Below, one piece after another: positions 52,666 to 61,309 of a stretch of 64,000 nucleotides of DNA. The translations under genes and the position numbers were made by a program. This stretch comes from Clostridia bacterium (GTDB taxonomy: Bacteria > Bacillota > Clostridia > Oscillospirales > Acutalibacteraceae): positions 62,001 through 126,000 of the forward strand of contig JAGBCU010000008.1 of NCBI GenBank assembly GCA_017937865.1. Direction: 5' to 3'. Numbering within the stretch: the stretch's first letter is position 1; every line of letters starts with the position of its first letter. The notes beneath the pieces are model-generated. The model was not told the origin of the DNA and made no database searches. It worked only from the letters and a program-made list of their open reading frames with translations.

Positions 52666-53754
52666 ATGGAAAAGATTTTAAAAATTGGTATCATCGGTTG
52701 TGGCGGTATCGCAAACGGTAAGCATATGCCTGCACTTCAAAAGGTTGAAGACGTAGAGATGGTTGCTTTCTGCGATATTGTTAAAGAAAGAGCTGAAAAG
52801 GCTGCTAAAAAATTCGGTACACCCGATGCTAAGGTATATGAGGATTACAAAGAGCTTTTAAAGGATGAGAGCATCGATGTTGTTCACGTTTGTACTCCTA
52901 ACCGTTCTCATAGCTTTATTACTATCGATTCTCTTGAAGCCGGTAAGCACGTAATGTGTGAAAAGCCTATGGCAAAAACCTATGAAGAAGCAAAGGCTAT
53001 GTGCGAGGCTGCCGAAAGAACAGGCAAAAAGCTTTCTATCGGTTATCAGAACCGTCAGACCGACGAAAATCTTTACGTTAAAAAGTGTGCTGAAAACGGT
53101 GAATTCGGTGAGATTTACTACGGTAAGGCTCTTGCTATCCGTCGCCGTGCAGTTCCCACTTGGGGCGTTTTCCTTAATGAATATGAGCAGGGTGGCGGTC
53201 CTCTTATCGATATCGGTACTCACGCTCTTGATATGACTCTTTGGGTTATGGATAACTATGAGCCCGAAATGGTTGTAGGACAGACCTTCCGTAAGCTTGC
53301 TGACCAGGAAGAGCAGGGTAATGCATGGGGTAATTGGGATCCTAAGGAATTTACCGTTGAAGACTCTGCTTTTGGCTTTATAAAAATGAAAAACGGTGCA
53401 ATTATCAACCTTGAATCAAGCTGGGCACTTAATATTGCAGACCCCCAAGAAGCCTGCTATATGATTTGCGGTGAAAAAGGCGGTGCTGACACTATTAACG
53501 ACCAAGCTCGTATCAACTACATAAAAAATCAGCGTCAGTGCATTGAAATTCCCAACCTTGATGCAGGCGGTGCCGCATTCTTCGAAGGTCAGAAGAGCGG
53601 TTCACCCGCAGAGATGGAAGCATCATCATGGATTCACGCTATAAGAACTGACACAGACCCCGTTGTTCTTCCCCGTCAGGCACTTGTTGTTACAAGAATT
53701 CTTGAAGCGATTTATGAATCAGCAAAAACAGGAAAACCGGTTTACTTTGATTAA
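52666..53754 (+). CDS. Gfo/Idh/MocA-family NAD(P)-dependent sugar oxidoreductase
   Basis: A 362-residue cytoplasmic enzyme. The N-terminal Rossmann fold has IGIIGCGGIANGKHMP. MCEKPMAKTYEEA holds the catalytic Lys of the EKP motif. The substrate domain has GGGPLIDIGTHALDMTLW with the conserved Asp and His. It heads a four-gene set with two TIM-barrel isomerases and a second oxidoreductase. Such sets oxidise sugars or glycosides, often at C3. Substrate is not known. Confidence 0.92.
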   Translation: MEKILKIGIIGCGGIANGKHMPALQKVEDVEMVAFCDIVKERAEKAAKKFGTPDAKVYEDYKELLKDESIDVVHVCTPNRSHSFITIDSLEAGKHVMCEKPMAKTYEEAKAMCEAAERTGKKLSIGYQNRQTDENLYVKKCAENGEFGEIYYGKALAIRRRAVPTWGVFLNEYEQGGGPLIDIGTHALDMTLWVMDNYEPEMVVGQTFRKLADQEEQGNAWGNWDPKEFTVEDSAFGFIKMKNGAIINLESSWALNIADPQEACYMICGEKGGADTINDQARINYIKNQRQCIEIPNLDAGGAAFFEGQKSGSPAEMEASSWIHAIRTDTDPVVLPRQALVVTRILEAIYESAKTGKPVYFD

Positions 53755-53815
53755 ATCGCCCATTGCACCTTTTGATAGCTGGTGTAGTATAAACAATAAA
53801 TCAGGAGAGAATAAA

Positions 53816-54541
53816 ATGAAATTTGCAGTACAGCTTTATTCAGTTCGTGACCATATCAACAATGGTGACGATATGTTGGAAATTTTAGGAAAAGTGAAAG
53901 AAATAGGCTTTGACGGTGTTGAGTTTGCAGGTTATTTTGATTTGCCTGCCGAAAAGCTCCGCGAAAGATGTGATGAATTAGGTCTTGAGGTTGTCGGTAG
54001 CCATTTAGGTCTTGACGATTTCATTCCCGAAAATCTTGATAAAACTCTTGAATACGGAAAGACCCTCGGTGCAAAATATCTCGGCGTCGGCGGTGCACCT
54101 CATTCAACATACGAGGAAGCAAAAAACACAGGTGACGTTTTAAGTGCCGCAGGCGTTAAGGCTCGCGAAATGGGTATGGATACCTATTACCATAACCACA
54201 CGGAAGAATTTGAAGATATTAAAGACGGCAAAACAGCTATGGACGTTATTTCCGAAAACGGCTGTAAGCTTGAGGTTGATACTTACTGGAGCTTCTGTGC
54301 AGGCATTGATAACAGTAAATATCTTCCCGAAAACAAAGATAAAATAGTTCTTGTTCATATTAAAGACGGTGTTGACCATAAGCCTAAAGCTCTCGGCGAG
54401 GGTGAAAACGACCTTAAGAAGGTTGTTGAGGGCGTTAACGCTATCGGTCTTGACTGGGTAATTCTTGAAAACGATGATCCCGTTCCTACAGGTCTTGAGG
54501 ATATTACAAGAAGCTTCGCTTGGTTAAAAAACAATTTCTGA
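53816..54541 (+). CDS. Sugar phosphate isomerase/epimerase family TIM-barrel protein (short)
   Basis: A 241-residue AP-endonuclease-2/xylose-isomerase-like TIM barrel. YSVRDHINNGDDMLEILGKV, YYHNHTEEFE and VHIKDGVDHK carry metal-binding His/Glu/Asp. The ATG at 53816 follows AGGAGAG; a longer upstream frame overlaps the preceding gene and is rejected. It is about 30 residues shorter than common members. Likely an isomerase, epimerase or keto-sugar lyase acting with the neighbouring oxidoreductases. Confidence 0.88.
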   Translation: MKFAVQLYSVRDHINNGDDMLEILGKVKEIGFDGVEFAGYFDLPAEKLRERCDELGLEVVGSHLGLDDFIPENLDKTLEYGKTLGAKYLGVGGAPHSTYEEAKNTGDVLSAAGVKAREMGMDTYYHNHTEEFEDIKDGKTAMDVISENGCKLEVDTYWSFCAGIDNSKYLPENKDKIVLVHIKDGVDHKPKALGEGENDLKKVVEGVNAIGLDWVILENDDPVPTGLEDITRSFAWLKNNF

Positions 54542-54561
54542 AAATTAAAGAGGTATAAAAA

Positions 54562-55533
54562 ATGAAACTCGGTGTATTAACAAACTTATTAGGTAGCGTT
54601 TCTCTTGAAGAAGCACTTAAATATTTCCAGAGTCTTGGTCTTGAAATGGTTGAAATCGGTTGTGGCGGTTTCCCCGGTAAAGCTCACGCGGACCCCGATG
54701 TTCTTCTTAACGATGAAAAGGCACTCGAAGATTTTAAGGCTCTTCTTAAAAAATATAACGTTGAAATCAGTGCTTTAAGCTGTCACGGCAACCCCGTTCA
54801 TCCCAACAAAGAAATCGCAAAAAGCTTTGATGAGGATATGAGAAAGGCAGTTCTTCTTGCAGAAAAATTAGGTGTTCATCAGATTAACACCTTCTCCGGT
54901 TGCCCCGGTGACTGTGAAGATTCAAAATATCCTAACTGGGTAACTTGCCCTTGGCCTAATGATTTCGGCGAAATTCTCGAATATCAGTGGAATGAAGTGC
55001 TTATTCCTTATTGGAAAGAGTTTGTTAAATTCAGCACTGCTCACGGAGTAGATAAAATTGCTCTTGAGCTTCACCCCGGCTTCTGCGTTTATAACACAGA
55101 AAGCCTTTTGAAGCTTCGTAACGCAGTAGGTAAAGAAATCGGTGCAAATCTTGACCTTTCTCACCTCATCTGGCAGGGTATGGACCCGATTGCAGTTATC
55201 CGTGCATTAGGTAAAGAAAACGCAATTTTCCATTTCCACGCAAAAGATACTAAAATTGACGATATCAACACAGCCGTTAACGGTGTTCTTGATACAAAAT
55301 CTTACGCTGACGAAATCAACCGTTCATGGATTTTCCGTTCCGTTGGCTTCGGTAACGGCGAAAGCTACTGGCGTGACGTAATCTCTAATCTTCGTATGGT
55401 GGGCTACGATTACGCAATTTCTATTGAGCACGAAGATTCACTTATGAGTCAGAACGAAGGTCTTGAAAAAGCAGTTGAGCTTCTCAAGAAATGTATAATA
55501 AAGCAAGGCTTAGAAGCTGCTTGGTGGATATAA
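54562..55533 (+). CDS. Sugar phosphate isomerase/epimerase family TIM-barrel protein (long)
   Basis: A 323-residue TIM-barrel enzyme. MVEIGCGGFPGKAHADPDVL, CHGNPVHPN, LELHPGFCVYN, GANLDLSHLIWQGMD, FHFHAKDTKID and ISIEHEDSLMS carry the metal-site Glu, Asp and His. AGAGG precedes the ATG. It is co-transcribed with the two genes before it and probably acts on the oxidoreductase product. Confidence 0.9.
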   Translation: MKLGVLTNLLGSVSLEEALKYFQSLGLEMVEIGCGGFPGKAHADPDVLLNDEKALEDFKALLKKYNVEISALSCHGNPVHPNKEIAKSFDEDMRKAVLLAEKLGVHQINTFSGCPGDCEDSKYPNWVTCPWPNDFGEILEYQWNEVLIPYWKEFVKFSTAHGVDKIALELHPGFCVYNTESLLKLRNAVGKEIGANLDLSHLIWQGMDPIAVIRALGKENAIFHFHAKDTKIDDINTAVNGVLDTKSYADEINRSWIFRSVGFGNGESYWRDVISNLRMVGYDYAISIEHEDSLMSQNEGLEKAVELLKKCIIKQGLEAAWWI

Positions 55534-55576
55534 AAATATATTGTCTTTTTGCGCATACGGCGTTTTGTTCGGTTCG

Positions 55577-55594
55577 GCGTATCTCCATACGCCG
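55577..55594. other. Short palindrome after the isomerase gene
   Basis: GGCGTAT and ATACGCC flank CTCC. It has no T-run, so it is not a clear terminator. Confidence 0.45.
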
Positions 55595-55651
55595 TCACCT
55601 CGCAATTCCGCCGTCTGCATCAAAAATCCAACACATTTTCAAGTTGAAAAC

Positions 55652-55760
55652 TTGCGAAGCCTATCATCCCTGTTTTGTTTTAGACAAAATAGGGAGGGGG
55701 ACCGCGACGAAGCGTAGCGTAGTCGGGGTGGTGGGTAGTTCTCTAACGTTTTAGGTTTAG
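55652..55760. repeat. Intergenic repeat element, copy B
   Basis: Shares with the reverse complement of copy A (46711-46935) the blocks TTGCGAAGCCTAT (55652-55664), AGGGAGGGGGACCG (55691-55704) and GGTGGTGGGTAGTTCTCT (55727-55744), in the same order. The inner hairpin differs, and the right inverted end is missing. Confidence 0.7.
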
Positions 55761-55803
55761 TTGGGTACCTGCATTTAATTAAAAGTATAAAAGGGATATT
55801 ATC

Positions 55804-56853
55804 ATGGAAAAAATCAACGTTGCCGTAGTTGGCTACGGCGGTATGGGTCGTTATCACGCAAACCATATTGAAGAATTTGAAAAATTTAATCTCGTAGGTA
55901 TTTACGATATCAAGCAATCAGCTTGTGACGTTGCTACCGAAAAGGGTGTTTACGTTTACCCGAGCTTTGAGGCTGTTCTTGAAGATGAAAGGGTAGAGCT
56001 TATCGTTTGCGCTACTTATAACGACTGTCATAAGGATATAGCAATAAGAGCTATGAAAGCAGGTAAGGCAGTTATCAGCGAAAAGCCCGTTACAATGTGC
56101 TCCGAGGACCTTGAAGAGATGATTAAGGCTTCAGAGGAAACAGGCAAGCTTTTTACAGTTCATCAAAACAGACGTTGGGATAACGATTACCGAATGGTAA
56201 AAAGAGTTTTGGATACTAACGAATTAGGAAACGTTTTCTCAATTGATTCAAGAGTTTACGGTTCACGCGGTATTCCGGGTGACTGGCGAAGAGAAAAACA
56301 GCACGGTGGCGGTATGCTTCTTGACTGGGGCGTTCATCTTCTTGACCAGATTTTAATGCTCAATGAGGGAAAAAAGCTTCTTACCGTTTATGCTACGATG
56401 ACTAACGTAACTAACGACGAGGTCGACGACGGCTTCAGAGCAATCCTTAAATTTGAAAACGGTCCCGAATGTCTTGTTGAAGTATTTACAAATAACTTTA
56501 TTGAGGCTCCCCGTTGGTACGTTTGCGGTGAAAACGGTACTGCAATAATCCGAGACTGGGATATGAACGGTGAAATAGTTAAAATCAAAGACTGGGAAAT
56601 TATGGATGCCGTTCCGATTCAGGCAGGTGCAGGTATTACTAAAACAATGGCACCGAGAACTGACGAAACTATAAAAAAATTCCCGTTTGAAAAGATATAC
56701 GTTGAATGGGCAGATTATTACAATAATATCTACGATGTTCTTCGCAACGGTGCTCAGCAGCTTATAACTCACGATCAGCAACGCAGACTTATGAAGCTTA
56801 TGGAAGCAATAATTGAATCTGCAGAGAAGAACGAAGTTATTAAATTTGAATAA
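55804..56853 (+). CDS. Gfo/Idh/MocA-family NAD(P)-dependent oxidoreductase
   Basis: A 349-residue enzyme. AVVGYGGMGRYHANHI is the Rossmann loop, AVISEKPVTMCSEDL carries the EKP lysine, and GGGMLLDWGVHLLDQIL carries the Asp/His pair. It is separated from the isomerase genes by a 270-bp gap with a repeat element, so it may use its own promoter. It is clearly different in sequence from the enzyme at 52666, so the two probably have different sugar substrates or act in opposite directions. Confidence 0.92.
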   Translation: MEKINVAVVGYGGMGRYHANHIEEFEKFNLVGIYDIKQSACDVATEKGVYVYPSFEAVLEDERVELIVCATYNDCHKDIAIRAMKAGKAVISEKPVTMCSEDLEEMIKASEETGKLFTVHQNRRWDNDYRMVKRVLDTNELGNVFSIDSRVYGSRGIPGDWRREKQHGGGMLLDWGVHLLDQILMLNEGKKLLTVYATMTNVTNDEVDDGFRAILKFENGPECLVEVFTNNFIEAPRWYVCGENGTAIIRDWDMNGEIVKIKDWEIMDAVPIQAGAGITKTMAPRTDETIKKFPFEKIYVEWADYYNNIYDVLRNGAQQLITHDQQRRLMKLMEAIIESAEKNEVIKFE

Positions 56854-56919
56854 AATACTTGCAATTTTTGGTGATTAGTGTTAGAATGTAAAAAAATAGT
56901 CTTGAAAGGATGCTAACTT

Positions 56920-57468
56920 ATGAAAAAGGTTTTAGCGGCAGCACTTTGTTTGTGCCTTCTTTTCTGTGCATTTGCAGTTCCTACAAGTGCAGCAAATATT
57001 GTAATTGATGAAATTGCTTCAGAAATCAGAATTTGCCCCGGCAAGGTTCTTGATAAAGCTTTAGATGCTCCCGGTGTATCAGGCGTTGTTTACTCAGAAG
57101 GTTGGGAGATTTTATCTGCTGACGGCGTTTGGATTCCTTACGACGGTTCTCCTCTTGAAGAGGGCGAGATGTATATCAAATATTTCGCAGCAGACCCCTC
57201 AAACTCATATGAATACTCAAACGTTTGCCACGTAATTGTTGACCATAACCCTCAGGGCGGTTACGAGTACGACGGTATGTACCATTGGCGTGACTGTGCT
57301 GATTGCGGCGGTCAGGCTGATAAAGAAGGTCACAGTACATTGGGTAATGATTTCCTTCCCAACGAAAAGGTTTGTGATGTTTGCGGTCAGACAAGAACAC
57401 CTCAGTACACAGGTATTAAGGCATTTATTGCATGGCTTATGTCACTTCTTTCTATCTTTATCTCATAA
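56920..57468 (+). CDS. Exported Cys-rich protein with C-terminal hydrophobic tail
   Basis: A 182-residue protein. Residues 1-24 are a signal peptide. Residues about 25-110 form an unrecognised beta-rich region. CHVIVDHNPQ, HWRDCADCGGQ and KVCDVCGQT carry paired Cys that could bind zinc. The final GIKAFIAWLMSLLSIFIS is a membrane-active or membrane-anchoring tail. I do not know a function. AAAGGA precedes the ATG, and a terminator follows. Confidence 0.7.
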   Translation: MKKVLAAALCLCLLFCAFAVPTSAANIVIDEIASEIRICPGKVLDKALDAPGVSGVVYSEGWEILSADGVWIPYDGSPLEEGEMYIKYFAADPSNSYEYSNVCHVIVDHNPQGGYEYDGMYHWRDCADCGGQADKEGHSTLGNDFLPNEKVCDVCGQTRTPQYTGIKAFIAWLMSLLSIFIS

Positions 57469-57491
57469 TTAAAGTGTGATTAACAATGCAT

Positions 57492-57525
57492 TAAAGGGAT
57501 TCTTTTAGAATCCCTTTATTTTTTT
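57492..57525 (+). terminator. Rho-independent terminator
   Basis: TAAAGGGATTC/GAATCCCTTTA arms, short loop, T-run. Confidence 0.9.
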
Positions 57526-57545
57526 GCTTTAATCCTTTGATTTTC

Positions 57546-57574
57546 TTGACATTTATTTATTATTAGTTTATATT
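57546..57574 (+). promoter_or_regulatory. Sigma-A promoter of the mgtE transcript
   Basis: TTGACA (57546-57551) and TATATT (57569-57574) are 17 bp apart, giving a leader of about 250 nt. Confidence 0.8.
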
Positions 57575-57616
57575 TATCTATGGATTAGACATATTATAAA
57601 AGGAGTGTGACAGTTA

Positions 57617-57703
57617 ATGGATTCGGGCAGTAGCGGACATGGGCGAAGTAGCATTTATTTAAAATCAGCGACCTTGCAGTCTGAGTTCATTGCAGACTGT
57701 TGA
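57617..57703 (+). CDS. Candidate 28-residue leader peptide upstream of mgtE
   Basis: A short ORF starts at ATG 57617 with AAGGAG 11 nt before it. The peptide begins MDSGSSGHGRSSIYLK and ends EFIADC. Its codons 17-19 (TCA GCG ACC) make the 5' arm of a long-range pairing (57665-57672 with 57742-57749). That pairing competes with the terminator at 57746-57770. Translation could therefore decide termination. The peptide is not known to me, and coding is unproven. Confidence 0.45.
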   Translation: MDSGSSGHGRSSIYLKSATLQSEFIADC

Positions 57704-57770
57704 TATTGCCGTTATGTTTAGTAACGGTAGGTATAATTTTTGTCGCTGAGTCGTAAGGCTCAGTTTTTTT
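57665..57770 (+). promoter_or_regulatory. Attenuator/riboswitch-like leader of mgtE
   Basis: TCAGCGAC (57665-57672) can pair with GTCGCTGA (57742-57749), enclosing two hairpins (CAGTCTG/CAGACTG and CCGTTA/TAACGG). The 3' arm overlaps the stem of a terminator: CTGAG/CTCAG with a GTAA loop and seven T (57746-57770). The two folds exclude each other. It does not match the M-box (ykoK) consensus by eye. Further on, CCTCCT (57784-57789) can pair with the ribosome site AGGAGG (57823-57828). Confidence 0.6.
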
Positions 57771-57833
57771 ATTTGCTTTTTACCCTCCTACATCTGCAAA
57801 ATAGGGGTTTACCCAAGTAAAAAGGAGGATTTT

Positions 57834-59198
57834 ATGACAAAAGAGGTATTTGAAAGGCTTTTAAACGAAAAGCAGTATAAAGCCATAAAAAGTATATTTG
57901 ACACTATGAACCCCGTTGACACGGCGGTTTTATTACCTGAATTTGAAGACGATAAATCATTAGTTATGCTTTTCCGTCTTATTCCGAAAGAAAATGCCGC
58001 AATGGTATTTACTTATATGGAGCCTGAACAACAGCAGGTGCTTCTCGAAACCTTTACAGACCGAGAATTAAAAACTATTATGGACGATATGTTCATTGAC
58101 GATACTGTTGATATAATTGAAGAAATGCCTGCAAACGTAGTAGAAAGAATTCTTTCTGCGGCGGGTGGCAAGAGAGCAGCTATTAATACTATTCTCAACT
58201 ACCCCGAGGACAGTGCAGGTAGCATTATGACTCTTGAATACGTTAGTCTTGCGCCTACAATGACTATCGGTGATGCTCTTAAAAAGATTAAATCAAGAGG
58301 CGTACATTCTGAAACGGTTAACGTTTGTTACGTTATTGAAAAGCACAAGCTTCTCGGTACTGTTACTGCGATGGACCTTCTTATTTGCGATGATGACGAT
58401 CTTCTTTCAGACGTTATGGAGGAAAATCCCATTTCAGTAAAAACCTTAAGTGATAAGGAAGAGGTTGCTCAGTTATTTAATAAATACGACGTTGTTTCCC
58501 TTCCTGTTGTTGATAATGAAAACTGTATGGTAGGTATTGTTACCTTCGACGACGCTATCGACGTTATTCAGGAAGAGGCAGAAGAGGACTTCCAGAAAAT
58601 GGCGGCTATTGCCCCCACAACTGATAAGCCTTACCTTAAAATATCTGTTTGGGAATTATGGAAGGGCCGTATTCCGTGGCTTATTTTCCTTATGCTTTCA
58701 GCAACCTTTACGGGTATGATTATTTCATCATTTGAAGATGCACTTTCAAAAATAGTTGTTCTTACCGCGTTTATACCTATGCTTATGGGTACGGGCGGTA
58801 ACTCGGGTAGCCAGGCTTCAGTTACTGTTATCCGCGGTCTTTCATTAGGTGAAATTGACGTAAGAGATATATTAAGAGTTTTATGGAAAGAAATCAGAGT
58901 TTCTGTTCTTTGCGGTGTATCTCTTGCAATTGCTTGCTTTGTAAAAATAATTTTTATAGACGGAATGCTTCTTAAAACACCCGGTGTTACAAACAACGTA
59001 GCTTTAGTTGTTGCCCTTACTCTTTGCCTTACCGTAATTTGTGCAAAGGTTATCGGTTGTGTGCTTCCCATTATTGCTAAAAAGATGAAGCTCGACCCTG
59101 CTGTAATGGCAAGCCCGTTTATTACAACCGTTGTGGACGGTGTTTCTTTGCTGGTTTATTTCGGTATAGCAAAAGCTTTTCTCCCCGAATTAATGTAA
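57834..59198 (+). CDS. mgtE: MgtE-type magnesium transporter
   Basis: A 454-residue Mg2+ channel/transporter. The N-terminal superhelical domain is about residues 1-125. Two CBS domains cover about 130-255 and end with the plug-helix region. Five membrane segments follow, with GTGGNSGSQASVTVIRGL, the conserved pore segment, and DPAVMASPFITTVVDG, which holds the pore Asp. The ATG follows AAGGAGG at ideal spacing. Expression is probably controlled by the leader. Confidence 0.96.
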   Translation: MTKEVFERLLNEKQYKAIKSIFDTMNPVDTAVLLPEFEDDKSLVMLFRLIPKENAAMVFTYMEPEQQQVLLETFTDRELKTIMDDMFIDDTVDIIEEMPANVVERILSAAGGKRAAINTILNYPEDSAGSIMTLEYVSLAPTMTIGDALKKIKSRGVHSETVNVCYVIEKHKLLGTVTAMDLLICDDDDLLSDVMEENPISVKTLSDKEEVAQLFNKYDVVSLPVVDNENCMVGIVTFDDAIDVIQEEAEEDFQKMAAIAPTTDKPYLKISVWELWKGRIPWLIFLMLSATFTGMIISSFEDALSKIVVLTAFIPMLMGTGGNSGSQASVTVIRGLSLGEIDVRDILRVLWKEIRVSVLCGVSLAIACFVKIIFIDGMLLKTPGVTNNVALVVALTLCLTVICAKVIGCVLPIIAKKMKLDPAVMASPFITTVVDGVSLLVYFGIAKAFLPELM

Positions 59199-59239
59199 AT
59201 TGAAAAGCTAAATTGGTATATATAAAGGCGGTAAAATTT

Positions 59240-60361
59240 ATGCAGTTGAATTTCAAAAACGGTAAATTCAGAATAATGCAGGTCAGCGACCCTCAGGACC
59301 TTCAGTTTGTAAGGCCTACTATGATTCGTATGCTTAATGCGGCATACGATAGCTTAAAGCCTGACCTTATCGTGCTTACAGGTGACAATATTTTAGGTAA
59401 CCACCTTTGCGATGCCCGTATTGGCTCAAAGCTTGTTATCAAGGATAAAGAGGGCGAAGCTGAGGCTATGAGAATAGCTATTGATAAGCTGGTTTCACCT
59501 ATTGAAGAAAGAAAAATTCCCTTCGGTATGATTTACGGTAACCACGATGACAGAAACCGTCTTACAAAGGAAGAGCAAGCCGATTTTTACAGAGCTTACA
59601 GCTGTAACCTTGGTCTTGATGATGAAGAATCAGGTGACGTTGCTACTTACAATATCCCGATTTATTCTGAGGATGGCGAGAAGATTAAGTTCAATATCTG
59701 GATGATGGATTCCGCTTGGAATGATAAAGAGGATGACAAATGCTATGAGTTAGTAAAGCCTCAAGCTATTGAGTGGTATAAAAATAAAAGCAAAAAATTA
59801 AAAGAGGAAAACGGCGGTGAGCCGGTTCCTTCTTTGATGTTTCAGCATATTCCAATGCTTGAAACAGTTGAGCTTATTGAAGAATGTGCTGAAGGTACAC
59901 CCGGTTCAGTTAAGGGTCCCGATAACAAATACTTTAAGCTTAAAGACGGTGTTAAAGGCGTTATGGGTGAATACCCTTGTATGGTAAGCGAAAAAACAGG
60001 TCAGCTTGAAGCAATGAAGGAATGCGGAGATATTAAAGCCGTTGTTTTCGGTCATGACCATACAAACTGCTTTGAGGGTGTTGTTGACGGTATCAATTTC
60101 GTTCAGACTGCTTGTGCTTCATTCCGTTGCTACGGTACAAAAAACAAGGGCGTAAGAATTTTTGATATCGACGAAGCAACGGGTAATTATGAAACAAAAT
60201 TCTATAATTTCCACGACCTTTGCGGTGGCGGTCTTTACAACGAGCTTTGCTATATCTGGGATGCTGATGATATGGTGAAACAAAAAGCAGGTCTTATTGC
60301 AGGCTGTGCTGCAGGTGCTATTGGTTTAGGTGTAGCTGTTGTAAAACTACTAAAAAAATAA
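59240..60361 (+). CDS. Calcineurin-like metallophosphoesterase with C-terminal membrane segment
   Basis: A 373-residue protein. Motifs in order: MQVSDPQDL, VLTGDNILG, YGNHDDR, FQHIPML and FGHDHTNC. The C-terminal AGLIAGCAAGAIGLGVAVV is a membrane or tail anchor. It is related to YkuE/Icc-like phosphoesterases but distinct from those at 28262 and 33352. It lies 42 bp after mgtE and 75 bp before the GDPD gene; a common role in phospholipid or glycerophosphodiester turnover is possible. Confidence 0.88.
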   Translation: MQLNFKNGKFRIMQVSDPQDLQFVRPTMIRMLNAAYDSLKPDLIVLTGDNILGNHLCDARIGSKLVIKDKEGEAEAMRIAIDKLVSPIEERKIPFGMIYGNHDDRNRLTKEEQADFYRAYSCNLGLDDEESGDVATYNIPIYSEDGEKIKFNIWMMDSAWNDKEDDKCYELVKPQAIEWYKNKSKKLKEENGGEPVPSLMFQHIPMLETVELIEECAEGTPGSVKGPDNKYFKLKDGVKGVMGEYPCMVSEKTGQLEAMKECGDIKAVVFGHDHTNCFEGVVDGINFVQTACASFRCYGTKNKGVRIFDIDEATGNYETKFYNFHDLCGGGLYNELCYIWDADDMVKQKAGLIAGCAAGAIGLGVAVVKLLKK

Positions 60362-60435
60362 AAGTTTACATTTTAAAGTTGAAATGTTATGCAATATAAT
60401 GTATAATTTTAACAATGAAAGCGAGGTCGTTATAT

Positions 60436-61200
60436 ATGATTAACTGTAATGTTATTGCGCATAGAGGTGCTAATTTAGTAGCACCCCAGAATACTCTTGA
60501 AGCGTTCAGAAAATCTATTGAAATCGGTTGTGACGGCTTCGAAACTGATATTCATCTCACAAAAGATGGTATTCCCGTTGTTTGTCATAACTTTACAATA
60601 GACGAAACCTCAAACGGCGTAGGTGCTATTAAGGATATGACTCTTGAGGAGCTTCGTGAGTTTGATTTTGGTAAATATAAGGGCCCCGAGTTTGAAGGCA
60701 CTAAAATCCCCACCTTAGACGAATTCCTTTCTTTAAGCGAGGAAATGGGCGACAAAATGAAGGTGCTTGACATTGAGCTTAAAAGCGAGCATTTCGGTCA
60801 AGCAGGTACAGAGCTTGCCGAGAAAACAATCAATGCAGTAAAAGACCACGGTCTTTTCGATAAGCTTCTTATTTCAAGCTTTGACCCTGCAATTCTCGTT
60901 GTATGTAAAAAGATTGATAAGGCTTGTAAAACGGGTATTCTTTATAGTCCTGACAGGCTTATTTCTATGAAAATATCTACCCGTCCCGTTAGCTTCGCTA
61001 AAGAAATCGGTGCGGATGCATTACATCCTTTCCATATGTACGTTACAAGGCTTTACGTTGAGCGTGCTCATAGGGCAGGCATTCAGGTTAACCCTTGGAC
61101 AGTAAACAAGGAAAACACCGCAAAGCATCTTATTAAATTAGGCGTAGACGGTCTTATAACCGACGATGCAGGGCTTATGAATAAGCTTCTTGATAAATAA
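60436..61200 (+). CDS. Glycerophosphodiester phosphodiesterase
   Basis: Hydrolyses glycerophosphodiesters to glycerol 3-phosphate and an alcohol. It has 254 residues, a TIM barrel with no signal peptide. IAHRGANLVAPQNTLEAF and FETDIHLTKDGIPVVCHN are the two catalytic/metal signatures, complete. The ATG at 60436 follows GCGAGG. A terminator lies just after the stop. Confidence 0.94.
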   Translation: MINCNVIAHRGANLVAPQNTLEAFRKSIEIGCDGFETDIHLTKDGIPVVCHNFTIDETSNGVGAIKDMTLEELREFDFGKYKGPEFEGTKIPTLDEFLSLSEEMGDKMKVLDIELKSEHFGQAGTELAEKTINAVKDHGLFDKLLISSFDPAILVVCKKIDKACKTGILYSPDRLISMKISTRPVSFAKEIGADALHPFHMYVTRLYVERAHRAGIQVNPWTVNKENTAKHLIKLGVDGLITDDAGLMNKLLDK

Positions 61201-61203
61201 ATT

Positions 61204-61232
61204 AAAAGGCAAAGCAAAACGCTTTGCCTTTT
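61204..61232 (+). terminator. Rho-independent terminator of the GDPD gene
   Basis: AAAAGGCAAAGC/GCTTTGCCTTTT arms around a 5-nt loop. Confidence 0.88.
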
Positions 61233-61309
61233 CTCTTGCAAAATATCTTGTAATAAATCAATATAAGTGGTATTATAATTCAGTAAGTTTTTAACGGAAG
61301 TGTTATTAA

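Noticed and set aside
55691..55710. AGGGAGGGGGACCGCGA looks like the T-box motif (AGGGTGGNACCGCG)
   Set aside because: It lacks the T-box stem I and terminator context, precedes no amino-acid gene, and belongs to the repeat shared with 46711-46935.
57600..57770. M-box (ykoK) magnesium riboswitch before mgtE
   Set aside because: None of the conserved M-box blocks (such as GGTGAGGCTCC or GCTGCTGCCC) could be found; the fold is different.
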